Assembly (NCBI GenBank): GCA_033002965.1
Contig: JAURVB010013967.1
Location: 1 to 64,000, forward strand
DNA length: 64,000 bases
Reading direction: 5' to 3'
Source: Piper betle
Taxonomy: Eukaryota; Streptophyta; Magnoliopsida; Piperales; Piperaceae
The position numbers and the translations under genes were made by a program. The notes beneath the pieces were generated by a model. The model saw only the letters and a list, made by a program, of their open reading frames with translations. It was not told where the DNA came from and ran no database searches. The stretch's first letter is position 1. The number at the start of each line of letters is the position of its first letter. This document shows positions 35,909-47,866 of this stretch, piece by piece.

Positions 35909-37108
35909 ATCTCCCCAACTTGCAAATATTTTGTCTGCGAAATATTATAATGGCAACAGGACAATCATGATTAATTTTATTTCTTCAGTATTGGTTCATG
36001 CTACTTCAATTACAAGATTCTTATGCCAGAAATAGGGTAGGGTACTTCCTTGCCATTTCTTGTTCAGTCTCCCATGTGGCTTCCTCTCACTCCTGATCTT
36101 TCCACAATACTTTTACCAAATGAATTTCCTTGTTCCTAAGTGTCTTTATTTCCTCGTAGGTTAAATTTGATTGTACCTCTAACTCTTCAAAATTTGTGAT
36201 TATATGATCTTCATCTCAAACATATTTCTTTAGCTACCACATTCTCTTTTCGACTCAACGCGTTTGCTACCACATTTGCTTTCCCTTGATGGTATAATAT
36301 TTGGAAGTCGTAGTCCTTCAAATACTATAGCCACCGCATCTGTTTATGGTTAAGGTCAATTTGGGTGAAGATATACTTCAAACTCTAGTGGTCAGTAAAG
36401 ACTTCAAACTGGGTTCCATACAAGTAGTGTGTCCAAATCATCAGGGCAAAAACCACTGCTGCCAGTTCCAAGTCATGGGTTGCATAATTTTGCTCATGAT
36501 TCTTCAATTGACGAGAGGCATAGGCCAATACTTTACCTCCTTCCATACGGACACATACTAAACCCAATAGGGATGCATCACTGAAGAATACGAATCCTTC
36601 ATTATCATTTGGCAGTGTCAAGACTGGAGCAGTTGTTAGACTCTTCTTTAGAGACTGGAAACTCTCCTCACACTTACTCCATTCAAACTTAACTCCCTTC
36701 CTTGTTAGTTTGGTCATCGGCGATGCTACTAAGGAGAAGTCTTTAATAAATTTCCTGTAGTAACCCACTAAACTAGGGAAGCTTTTGATGTGAGTGACTG
36801 ACTTGGGTTGTGGCCAATCAGTGACTGCTTTCACTTTTTATAGATCCACTGCAACTCTAGCCTTTGAGATAATATGACCTAAGAAGTTTACCTCCTTCAA
36901 CCAAAAGTCACATTTTGAGAACTTGGCGAACAGTTGGTGTCCTCCTAGAACTTGAAGAGTAACAGACAGGTGCTTCACATGCTCCTCTTCATTATTTTAA
37001 TAGACTAGAATGTCGTCCACAAACACGATGATAAACTTGTCATAGTATGCATGAAATACTGTGATCATGAGTGACACAAGGCCGTTGGTGCATTTCTTAG
37101 ACCAAAAG
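35909..37108 (-). pseudogene. pol of element G: chromodomain, RNase H and RT end, integrase deleted
   Basis: On the minus strand from right to left. RT ends near 37000-37030 with the box FVDDILVY followed by a stop. RNase H lies at 36385-36834 with its SDAS Asp, THDLELA Glu and final TDH Asp all present. At about 36230 the sequence jumps to the chromodomain (TLRNKEIHLVKVLWKDQE and EEATWETEQEMARKYPTLF in broken frames, about 36000-36150). The whole integrase, roughly 1.3 kb in relatives, has been deleted. The chromodomain is thought to direct chromovirus integrase to heterochromatin marks. Confidence 0.85.
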
Positions 37109-38088
37109 TGTAACGATATGCCCGAACCGGACCGGGTGTTACTTAAAAATATCGGTAATGTAAATGTAACATTCCAGAACATGAATTGAAATATAGCAAA
37201 TAAGTCTCACAACATATAATATAAATCATGTTCTCTATAATATAAAATAATTGTCCCACAGTCTCGGACCGTTTCCCATAGCCACATTTATAACACAAGA
37301 AAATGATAAGGAAGTCCACTTTTTTATTATCGATTCGCCATACCTAGGTTCGTAAAAGAACCACCAACCACACTTCTATTCTTTAGTCCAATGCTGCTCA
37401 CATGTGGAGGTAATTCTGTGTTACTGATAAAAATACTAAGCCGCATAATTAAATGAAACAAGTCAATAAAATCCCTATTATCATTTCATCCATTTTTTAA
37501 TATAGTTTCACAAGTCTTTTAGTAATTATCTCTCAGGTCATTCTGAAATTAGTAATTTGTCTCTCAGGTCATTCTAAGATTTGTAAAAGTTGTCTTCCAG
37601 CTCATTCTGAGATTAGAAAACGTCTCCCAGCTCATTTTTAGATTAGGTGGTCTCCCAATTCATTTTTAGATTAGTCATGGTCTCCCAGTTCATTCTGAGA
37701 TTAGAAAACATCTCCCAGCTCATTTTGAGATTAGGTGGTCTCCCAAACCATTTTGAGATTAGTCATGGTCTCCCAGTTCATTCTGAGGTTAGAAATTGTC
37801 TCCCAACTCATTATGAGATTAGGTGGTCTCCCAATTCATTTTGAGATTAGTCATGGTCTCCTAGCTCATTCTGAGATTAGAAATTATCTCCCAGCTCATT
37901 CTTAGATTAGGTGGTCTCCCAATTCATTTTGAGATTAGTCATGGTCTCTCAGTTCATTCTAAGATTAGAAATTGTCTCCCAGCTCATTCTGAGATTAGGT
38001 GGTCTCCTAATTCATTTTGAGATTAGTCATGGTCTCCCAGTTCATTTTGAGATTAGAAATTATTTCCCAGCTCATTCTGAGATTAGTT
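37109..38088 (-). repeat. Family A LTR, U5-side part with array, minus strand
   Basis: Begins TGTAACGATATG within G RT (after ACCAAAAG) and runs through single-copy U5 DNA into a short-period array (37530-38085, 29-30-bp monomers as in A2). It stops at about 38088, where a short unplaced stretch leads into an LTR on the other strand. Confidence 0.75.
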
Positions 38089-38127
38089 GATTGTTGTATG
38101 CTTTATGTTGTCAAGTTTTCATAACAA

Positions 38128-39044
38128 TATATTTAAGTCATTTAGTTGCACGCATTTCTACTTGAATAAAATTATACTTATGTATAATTTTATTTTCTCG
38201 TTCAGATTAGGATTGTCGGTCACAGTTGCGAGTTCACTTGCAAACTATCCAGGTTTGTATAATTATTTGAAATGTTTTATTTTCCCTTTTTGGTAGCCCT
38301 GGTCAGCCTGAGCCCAGATCAAACCACCATGCACTGAGTGCAACCGGGGTCAAGGAATTAACTCAGTCCGACACAAGGCCACACTTTTAAATTACTTGAA
38401 AGATAAAATACTTTCCCCCATGCCGAAATGGGTGACAGGCGCAGTAGCGCAAGATGACTCATTATGCACTTGTGATACCGAGAGGGTGAGCAAATGGCAA
38501 ATATCGGCAACTATAGGGCGTGGGCCACGTAGTGTATGTGCGCATGCATGGGATTGTAGCTGGATGGGGTGGCCCCACCCCTCCCGGCATAATTGGAGCT
38601 CAGCATAGGCTCATAACTACTAAAAGTCTCAATAAATGATAATAGGGATTATATTGACTTGTTTCATTTAATTATGTGGCTTTGTGGTTTTATTACTAAC
38701 GCGGTTTTGTGACCGCAAGTGAGCAGCTTCAGACTAAAGATTAGGAGTGTGGGTGGTGGTTCTTTTACCAACCTTGGTTTGGTGAATTGATAATAAATTG
38801 GACTTCCTTTTATTCTCTTGTGTTATAAATGTGGCTACGGGAAATAGTTAGAGGCTATGGGACTTTGTGCTGACGTAGTTAATTTATCTTATGTATTGTC
38901 ACTTACTAACATAACATGATTTATTTTTGTGATTAATAAATTTCTAGAATTATTTGCCATGTTACGATTCATGTTCATGAATGTTATTTTTACATCATTT
39001 ATATGTTTTGAGTGACACCCGGCCAGTTAGGGCGGGTCGTTACA
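38128..39044 (+). repeat. Family A LTR, U5-side part without array, plus strand
   Basis: Starts in the AT-rich part (TCATTTAGTTGCA) and ends GGGCGGGTCGTTACA at 39044. With 37109-38088 it makes an inverted pair: the outer 370-400 bp of each arm are complementary with clear divergence. Flanks differ (RT on the left, family B LTR on the right) and the 5-bp flanks AAAAG and ATGCT do not match, so two separate copies were brought together by rearrangement. Confidence 0.7.
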
Positions 39045-41024
39045 ATGCTCCTGTGCCAAGGCTGATATGTCAAATTCCTGATCTTCACCTAGATGAATAA
39101 TAGAAGACATCAGTAACAGTTGTCATTGGTCCAGATATAGTTAAATATCAAACTGGCAAATGAGAGTTAACTCTTACATAAAAGAAATCAATTATATAGT
39201 TATACTAAATACTCCAAGGGCATCTACTAAACAGCCATCGAGCTATAGACCATATGACATCCTGAACTGACTGGCATTGTACCCCTCTTGGTGGCACTAT
39301 TATATAAAATCCTACTCTCAAAAAGTGTTACCATCTAAGCCCTCTCCAAACCACCATATTTCTCTTGGTAGAGAACGCAAAGATGAAGTACTCTCAAAGA
39401 GCTGCCATTAGTACTCTTTGTTACCGCAGGTGTAGCCTTTCAGTATACAAAATAGTACCCGTATACTCCCGTCCTCTTTGGGTGTGAGGAAGCTCCAGGC
39501 GTGAAGTTATTAGAATCCCTTAGGAATTGAACCTCTCACCAATCCTTAGCCCATTGTCACTTACACATGCGCCTGTTAGTGTATTTGGAAATCGGTTTCT
39601 CCATCTCTTGCCTCACAAGAAATTTGATAAAAATCATTATTATATGACTAGGAAAGGAATTATATAAATATTTCAAATGGTAACTTGATGTGGATCTAAG
39701 TTTTCGAAAGCAGTTGAAGGGGATATCATTTTCGAGGGTACTTAATTCATGAAAACATTACATTTAAATGACACTTGTTATGTGGAATCCATTAAAATTA
39801 CCATTGAACACAACCTGTGATCTACAAAACAAAGCCAAGATAGAATAGAACAAATCAGGAGGATAGTCCTATGAACCTGTTAGACTGTCCAAGTGTGGTC
39901 TAGCGACTAGACAGTGAGGTCCTACTGCTTGCACAACAAAAGTACATACTAACGGCCATGCTAAGTATATGATGCATGTATGAAATAAATGCATATGAAT
40001 ATAATCATGACTATAACACCAAACAAGAAGCGATATACAAAATTGGCAATGAGATATGACAACCATACAACAACTACATCGATAATAAAAATGATAAACA
40101 AAACTAAATCAAATAATGTGAATTATCATTAATCAATATAAATCATTAAACTACGCAAACAAAATTTATCAATCAACAAACAATTATCATGAAATTACAA
40201 AATTAACATATTAACAAAATCATTAACTATTGATAAAAAGTTATGAATGATATGAATAATTATCAAAATAAATTAAAAAAATAAATTGAAAAAGCGAAGG
40301 ACATCTCACCAAAGTTCGAGGTAGAATTGATGACGGCAACGGCGGTCGACGTTGCCGAGGGGTGACAATTGTGATTACCACACGGTGAGGGGAGGGGAGG
40401 GTAGGATTGGGACTAGGGCATGGAGTCTGGGCGGCTTGGTGACCACCAAGGGAAAACTGGCCAGAATTGGCCGTCAGCATTCTGCTGTTGGTGGCAGTTG
40501 AGCAGTGTATGGAGGAGGCAAGCTGGGTAGGGGAAAGGGAAAGGAAGAGAGGGGAAAGGAAGGGGAAAAGGAGTCAGTGAGGGAGTAAGATTGCTGGTGG
40601 CGAGGTGGAAGTGGAAGCGCTGCTCGTGGCGACAAAAAGGGTGGGCCGTGGGGAAGTAGAAGTAGAAGAGGGTAAGGGAGAAAGGAGAGGCTGATCGGGC
40701 GACGGTTGGCTGGCGACAGTGCTAAGCGGATTCTAAATGCTCCTAAGAAAAACTACCTAAGTGCTTCTAATGTGTGTCAAAAACAACATGGACGCATGTC
40801 AAAACTAAAAATGGGAATAAAATAAGGCCAACATCCGTCAAATGGCATGCTCTAAAAGCTACTAACCCAACCAAAAATCTTAGCCAGGCCCGTTCTAATA
40901 AAATAAAATAATTATAACATGTTCTCATATATACTGATAACTCAGTCTGCTACTGAGTATATGATGCTATCATAATATACTCGGGCATACATGTACCCTT
41001 GTAGCACGTACACACGGATTGGCC
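39045..41024 (-). repeat. Family B LTR fragment, diverged
   Basis: Opens in mid-U5 (GCTCCTGTGCC, then CATCAGTAACAG) and follows the LARD LTR to its U3 (TACTCGGGCATACATGTACCC near 40980). It is more diverged than other copies. Around 40320-40740 is a GC- and GA-rich leader-like tract with no convincing open frame. Confidence 0.6.
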
Positions 41025-41572
41025 ATAAACTGATCAATGAAGAGATTAAGATCATCTTCCGATGTCGGAACGACCGTCACCACTGATTCCCAGCAAAGCT
41101 TGCCGGTGATTTCCTATCTTGCCAACCTTGATAACTCGTCGGCCATTTCAGTTTAGTTTAGTTTCTTTCTTGTTGATTTTAAACTTTAATCTTCATGATT
41201 ATCAAGCATTATCAAATTAAAATATGCATGCATAAAAATTAAGAATATGGAGATAGGAAGAATACCCAAGCAAGGAAGAGTCTGGCATCGGTAAGGAAGA
41301 GGAGAAGAAGGTGGGAGTAGGCATCTAGGATGAGAAAGGCGTCCCCCTTCATAAAATAAAATGAAAATGAAGGCTAGGGTATGGGAAAATATGCTAACAC
41401 CCATATTTCATTTATCCGGGTGACCAGGTAAATAATAAAATATATTAATTAACCGGGTAGGATAAACAGGTAGAGAATATAAAATAAATAATAATAACAA
41501 TTCTCCAACGATCGATCCTTCCCAGACCGATTCAAATATTTTATTTTATTTTATTTTTTCACTGTCTTTACA
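41025..41572 (-). repeat. Family A LTR, U3 end fragment
   Basis: Matches 24900-25401 of the A2 LTR (ATCATCTTCCGATGTCGGAA, CCGGGTGACCAGG) and ends CACTGTCTTTACA. The join to the preceding family B piece is abrupt, a second B/A chimera. No polypurine tract follows, so it is a stub. Confidence 0.65.
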
Positions 41573-42060
41573 TTTCAAACAAGAGAACTTAACTATTAGG
41601 GATTTGAATTGAAATTTCTTTAGCTTGTAATGTTTACTCTAGGGATATGTGCTACAAAGAGCCCAGACCAACAAGTTTGTTCAGGCACTCAAATTTGCAC
41701 TAAAAGAGAAGGTAGTAAGCCATAGACCTAGAACCTTGGCAGAAGCAATGGCTAAAGCTTGCCTTGGCAGAAGTAGTGGCTAATGCTTTTGTTGTGGTGG
41801 AAATGATGGAAAAATAGTATGGACCCTCTTATGTCAAGAAGGTGAAGAGCAAGATTGAGAATGCCAATACAAATTCCAAGAAAAACAAGGACAAAAGGGA
41901 TGCCGGTAGAAAGAGGATAAAAATAAGAGAATATTAAGAAGCCAGTGTGCCCAAACTACAAGAAGACTCATGTTGGTGAATGCATGAAGGGTTCTGGCAA
42001 GTGCTTTGAATGTGGAGAGACAATATGATATGGAGATAAAGGAATAAAGACAATCTGATA
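41573..42060 (+). pseudogene. gag remnant with damaged zinc knuckles
   Basis: One plus frame near 41945-42025 reads CPNYKKTHVGECMKGSGK followed by CFECGE, the double-knuckle layout of Tekay-type Gag with its first knuckle damaged and the second cut short. Upstream (41680-41900) a Lys-rich stretch with VKKVKSKIENAN resembles the linker before Gag zinc fingers. Stops interrupt it throughout. Too short to assign to a neighbouring element. Confidence 0.6.
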
Positions 42061-45000
42061 TAGTGTAGTAATAGTCGTACACAATAATTACTTAAACTTG
42101 GTAGTTGGACTTTTAGTAATTATTAGTACATTTGCATACATAGACTGTTAATTTTTATTATAGTAAGGACTAGTATATTATTATAGTGGTTATGTAGTAA
42201 AAGACTTGTCAGGGGATATTTTTCCTTCTGTTATTCTAATGGTTTTAATGCGAAACAAGGAGATAATCATTAGATGTGGATGGGTTTTAAAGGCCATACA
42301 CTTTATAATTGTAATATATCTTGCCTCTTTCTCAATATTACTTAGTTTATTTTTACTATTCTTGAGTAGTAGTTAACTATTTAATTTCAGCACATAAAAA
42401 ATTTTCTTCGTAAAAGTTAGTGTAGACTAATAAATGATAATCTAAATTATATAACTAAGTGTTAATTATATCAAATTAGGCTAAGTGGGATCTTTGTCTA
42501 ATAACAAATTATGAAAAGGGACAAATGGTCAAGTGAAATCCCTGTGAATTAGTTGCCAAACAAGTGTCTACCTTTGGTAGACAAGATGGACACAGTCCCA
42601 TGTGAACCAATTCCATATCCCTAACAGTTGGTTCGACTAGTTTTGAGTCTAATGTTTGGAATTAGACATTTATTTACAAGATCATGTGATTTAAGTGGAA
42701 GTCTAACTTTATTAGTCGTCCAACGGTCAAGTTTTGCCGTAAGGTAAAGAGACAATCATTAGATGTGGATGGGTTTGTGTATAATTTAAAGGTAGCTTAG
42801 TTCGTGGAGATTATGTCCAGGATGTCCTAATGTGACTAGAAGGCCTAGAGTATAAAAATATGCAAGGAGGATGACTTGATTAATTTGCTTATATGCCCTA
42901 GCCACCCTCTTTCTCTAGCCATCTCTCTCTCTCTAGCGGTCTCTTTCAACATTCTATTGTTAGCCGTTGCGTCTCTCTACTTGTTAGGGATTGTGTGAGG
43001 AGTTGTTTGGTGCAAAGTTCTAAACGTTTTCAACAATAAAGTTAGTAATCTCAACTAAACTATTTTAATAATATAGATTAATGCATCATCATCATGTTTC
43101 ATGTGTTGATTAATGTATTATGTTATCTGCATGCTTGTTTACATGTTCTATGCTTGTATAACATGTTAGAATAATGATTAATGTGTTAATTCATGCTTAG
43201 AATCACTGTAAATAGTTTTCCCTCTAATTCTAATGATTTAGCTAAAGTTTAGAATCAAGTTATTGAAAAGAACAAATTTAGAACATGTGCACCATTTTTT
43301 TGTTGTTTTTCTCAAAATTAAAATCATGAAAAAGTTGGTTGATTCATGTTACACTAAAAACCTGCTACATCCCTTGGTTTATAATTTAGAAAGTAAGAAA
43401 ATATTATTTTTTCTAATAAAAATCAGATATAAAATGAAAAGGATAAAGAAATCTAGAATAGAAATCCTAACATCAGCGCCGCAATGCTGTGTAACCCGAA
43501 GTGAAGAAGAAATGACCCTGCGCCTTGGCTTCGAAGGCCTGTGGGTTTCGTGGGCTTCACTTTATGGAAGAGTCGTGTTCAAAACACCACGACGTTGTAA
43601 CTCCATTTTATGAGCACCGCAGCACTCAAAGCCCGGACAACTAGTGCTGCGACACTCACCTAAAATATATAAATAAAAATAAAAGAAATATGTAGCATTG
43701 TGGCACCCAAGGCCGGGGGGTGGACTAGTGCCACAACACTCACTTAAATTGCCTTCGTCTGAATCCCAGTGTCGCAATGCTAAAATGAGCGTCGCACCAC
43801 TGACAGCTGACTGCCGCAACATTGAAGCCCACGCCGAGACCCTCGTGCCTAATTTTAATTTGTTAACTATTTGATATTTAAACTTCGCGTATACATCATA
43901 TGTGATTGTTTAATGAATATAGGACTATAATATGATATTAAATACAAGTTATGAATATTTACCATGTTGTTTAAGTGGTGAATCATTTTTGGTCATGACA
44001 TATCATGCATGCATAGTGTACAGTCTAGTTGGTGAGTTATGTTTGGAGCTTAATTCATTGCTCAAACAAGGAAGTTGATATGATAGCTAAGATATTCCGG
44101 AGCTCAAGAGGTTATTGACAAAGTCCTTTTAGTCATTATTTTGGGAGTTTTATGATCAACATGATGCTTTTAATTTGTTAACTATTTGATATATTAGTTT
44201 TGATCTAAAATGAAAGCTAAAAAGCATGGTTTTGATGTTTTTTTATAATGTTAAGTCAAAGCAATGGTGGGGCCTAGGCTTAACAAGTATAAAAAAGAAA
44301 TTGGTAAATCGACGGGTAGTACCGATAAAACTTTGGGATTTCAAATTAGCCAGTGTTGGAGGTCGAAATGTTAATGCACATTTGGAGCACTTATAATCAT
44401 TTGTGGTGACATATTTGAAGGGTTGTGTGGTTGATCATCGTGCAAAACCCAAGAGTTAAGATGAAAATGGGAATTGCTCATGGTTAATGAGTAATATAAT
44501 ATCATATGAACAACGTTGATAATAATAATTGTTTCTGCAGTATATATAATTAAATTAGCAAATTTAATTAATGGAACATGAGTGTAAAAATGCACTACAA
44601 GGGTGTGTAATGAGATAAATAAGTGGGACCAAATCTATACAAATGGTGGTACCTCTCACAAAAACTTGAATAAATGGATAAAGCTAATACAAGGGTTAGT
44701 AAGTCCTGAAAATATAAAACGTGAAGGAGTGAAGTCCACAAAGGAGTAATTACACTGTAATTTAAGGTGAAACTACATTGATTAGTTGGATAATTGTTCT
44801 AAACCTGTTTGGTTGTTAATGTTGAGTAAATCATATTTACTTGTTTAGATTTATGATTTCTGGTGAATATTATATATAGATATACATAATGTTGACGTTG
44901 AACTCATACATTGTTGACTATCTTTATCAACATTTATTCAATTTATTCATAATTTTCAATTATTATTTACTCAAATAAAAGTAAATAAGTTGGTACTGGT

Positions 45001-45377
45001 TTCGTAGTTTTGAGCAAACAAAATTTATCTTTCTGACTAGGTTAACAGGTGAGGATCTGGAGTGCAATGGGAAGGGTGATTAGCAATTAGAATTATCATT
45101 ATTTCTATATTAGTTGTATTATACTTTTTTGTAATAGGGATAATCAGATGTGATGACTTTACGTAAGTTGCTGATCTGGTACATGGAACTTGGATATATT
45201 TTTATATTGTTATGAACTTATTATTAGTATATCATATAGAAATTGACATGGTTTGGCTCTATCATATTATGTGTGAATTGTTGGTACTATTTTTATTAAT
45301 TTTATTATTATATTATATTATCAAGTAATGGTCCGTCCTTTGGATGAAATATTCATAAAAAAGGGCAGGTCGTTATA
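42061..45377 (+). other. LTR-like, non-coding region ending in the U5 of element D
   Basis: The right edge CAGGTCGTTATA followed by GTTGGTATTT resembles a family A LTR end plus a decayed PBS, and a gag lies downstream. The left edge could not be located. The region holds a TATA box with CT-rich leader (42850-42960), a 23-bp direct repeat (42265 and 42753), degenerate repeats of GCCGCAACACTCA type (43600-43830) and long AT-rich stretches. The longest open frame (43263-43613, 116 codons) has no domain and low-complexity coding, so I do not call it a gene. More than one decayed LTR may be merged here. Confidence 0.45.
42850..42960 (+). promoter_or_regulatory. Candidate LTR promoter: TATA box and CT-rich leader
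   Basis: GTATAAAAATATGCAAGG at about 42850 fits a plant TATA box. A pyrimidine-rich stretch (CTCTCTCTCTCTAG near 42925) follows 60-80 bp downstream, as in many plant 5' leaders. Its element is not identified. Confidence 0.45.
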
Positions 45378-45395
45378 GTTGGTATTTGGGCTCGA
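45378..45395 (+). promoter_or_regulatory. Decayed PBS of element D
   Basis: TTGGTATTTGGGCTCG follows the LTR end at 45377; the first seven bases keep the tRNA-Met PBS and the rest has changed. It sets plus polarity for D. Confidence 0.55.
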
Positions 45396-45528
45396 TCTAT
45401 CAATTTTACATGTGTAATGCCACTAATATGTTTACTTTGTTGAAATATTCAAGTGAACCCTATCTCTTAAAGATCTAATAGGGTTGAAAAAACATTTTGG
45501 AGGTGTTTATCTCTTTCTGATGTGCAGA

Positions 45529-47342
45529 TGGTAGGAAATAGAATCACTATTCAACAACTTCAGCACTTACATCAATAACAGAATGAACAAAGTCATGCTC
45601 AGCAGTAGGTTCAGAATCTAAATGTTGCTCTGATGGCAGAAAGAATCCAAGCCATCAATTAGAATTTGGCAAATCGAGCTAATTCAGGTGTAGCTAGAGT
45701 AGGTAATATGCAAGGTGGATAGCTACCAGCTAAACCATAGGATCCATGTAACCTAACATAATGGGCTAAGTCATTTCTTTAAAATGGGTACCCCGGAAGT
45801 TAAAGATCTATAGTCCATTCCCACTTATAAACAGGATCTTCTCCCAGTAGGTATTAGATGTGGGACTAAGTTGAAGGATCTCACAATCCACCCACCTTAG
45901 GGAATTTCGTCCCCGAAATGCCTATTCTTGGCCCGTTGCTAGCCCAGCCCATGACCTTTTTGGCCCGTGACCGTCAGCCTAGCCAACGTTTCTAATCCAG
46001 CCCTTCATCTAACACGGAACCAGGTCGGCTCTGATACCATTTGTAACGACCCAGCCCAAAGTGCAACGTAATGGGCTAAGTCATTTCTTTAAAATGGGTA
46101 CCCCGGAAGTTAAAGATCTATAGTCCATTCCCACTTATAAACAGGATCTTCTCCCAGTAGGTAGGTATTAGATGTGGGACTAAGTTGAAGGATCTCATAA
46201 TCCACCAATAATTTTGGTTGATCACGTCCATCAACCACCTATTGCTCAACTGATTGTACCTCAAGCAGCACCAGTGCATGTGTAGAACCCTCAGGGAGGA
46301 GTTGATTATACCCCTGAGAAATTTATCAAAAATGGAGCCAAGGCATTCAGGGTGCTGCTGATTTGAAAAAGGAATAAGCTTGGACACTCAACTTCCTTAA
46401 CTCCTTTGGAGCCATAGAAGCAGCAGATAAGCATTGGGTGAGATTGTCTTCATGCATGTTTGACGATGCAATAACTTTCTAGTGGGAATCTGCATTGGTG
46501 ACTAACTTCGTCAGAAGGGAGTTCAAAACCATTACTTGGCTTGAATTTCCAGCAATGTTCAATGTTAGTTGCTACCCAAAATAACTGAGAGAGCAAAGAG
46601 CTAGGGAGTTCTCGAGGTCAAAGCAAGGGGATATGGTTATTCGTGATTATGAACAAAAGTTTACTTAGAGAGATTTGCACTGACTATGTGTTGTTTTGAG
46701 AAAGCACATGCAAAGATATTTATTTAGGGTTTGAGGTTTGCTCTCAATGATAAGAGTTGTGAGCCAAAGGCCACAACACTAACTCAAGCCTTAAAGATTG
46801 CATTTCTATCTGAAGAAGTTATGAATGAGCAATTTGGCCCTCTCAAAAAGGATAAAAGCAAGACTACAAATGAGCGTCGACAACGACAAGAATGTTACTA
46901 ATCAGTGTCAAACTCAGAAGAATGGACAGAACAACAATCATAGTAATCTGAAGAGGAATAATGAGGACAACTAGTAGGGGAAGAAAGAGATGTTGATTTG
47001 TCATTTTTGCAAAGATAGGCATGTCGGTGAAGGCTGGAAAAATAACATGAAGCGCTTCACTTGTGGGCAGCAAGATCACTTGAAGAGAGATTGTCCAAAG
47101 GCCAAGGAGAAGAAGGCAGTACCGACAAAAATTAATGTGGTCAATGCGGAAGACAAAGCTAGCAACGATCTAGTTGAGGGAATGATTTCTATTCAAAGAA
47201 TTTTAACCATTTTGCTATTTGATTCCAGATGTATGCAATCATTCATATCAGATAGAATGGTTAGAAAATTGAATTTGAAGCCTAGGATGGTTGAACCTTC
47301 TTTAATAGTTAGCAGACCAAATGGGGACAAACAGTAGTTGAC
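45529..47342 (+). pseudogene. gag and start of protease of gypsy element D
   Basis: Starts ATG at 45529 (MVGNRITIQQLQHLHQ, then stop); many Gln codons have become stops, as expected from C-to-T decay. It is interrupted at 45747-46204 by a TRIM. The Gag core resumes at about 46240 (YTPEKFIKNGAKAF-like, SSCMFDDAITF, REFSRSKQGDM) with frame breaks. A zinc-knuckle pair lies at about 47000-47100 (CHFCKDRHVGEG, then FTCGQQDHLKRDC). The protease follows at 47190-47290 as LLFDSRCMQSFISDRMV: the active-site DSG has become DSR. At 47343 the LTR of element E begins, so the rest of pol is displaced beyond the window. Confidence 0.8.
45747..46204 (-). mobile_element. TRIM, near complete (458 bp), inside D gag
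   Basis: Left LTR 45747-45890 (144 bp) and right LTR 46042-46204 (163 bp) flank a 151-bp interior. The minus strand shows the order: LTR ending GGGTCGTTACA at 46042, then AATGGTATCAGAGC as PBS, a short interior, a purine tract (CGAAATTCCCTAAGGTGGG), then the second LTR starting TGGATTGTGAGATCC. The left LTR lacks about 20 bp (GACCCAGCCCAAAGTG region) kept in the right one; the right one has an extra GTAG repeat. It has no coding capacity, so mobility would depend on other elements. No clear 5-bp target duplication (ATCCA versus CCAAT). Confidence 0.85.
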
Positions 47343-47866
47343 TGTAACGAGCAAGCCCGAACCGAACCGGGTGTTACTTAAAAATATAGTTAATATAAAT
47401 GTAGCCTTCCAAAACATGAATTTAAATATAGCAAATAAGTCTCACAACATATAATATAAATCATAACAATAAATCATGTTCTTTAAAATATAAAATAACT
47501 GTCCTATAGTCTCGGATCGTTTCCCATAGCCACATTTATAACACAAAAGAAAAATAAGGAAGTCCAATTTTTATTATCGATTCACCATACCTAGGTTGGT
47601 AAAAGAACCACCAACCACACTTCTATTCTTCAGTCCAATGCTACTCACCTGTAGAGGCAATTCTGCGTTAGTGATAAAACCACTAAGTCGCATAATTAAA
47701 TGAAATAAGTTAATAAAATCACTATTATCATTTCAAGAGTCTTTTAGTTGTTATGAGTCTATACCGAGCTCGTTATATGCTGGGAGTGGTGGCCACCCCA
47801 TCCAGCTACCATCCCATACATGCGCACACACGCTACGTGGCCCATAGCCTATAGTTACCGATATTC

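Noticed and set aside
43263..43613. 116-codon open frame as a host gene
   Set aside because: No domain, Lys/Ile-rich from AT-rich DNA, and no upstream or intron signals that I could support.
45742..46209. Target-site duplication for the TRIM
   Set aside because: Flanking pentamers ATCCA and CCAAT do not match, and the left LTR edge is itself altered.
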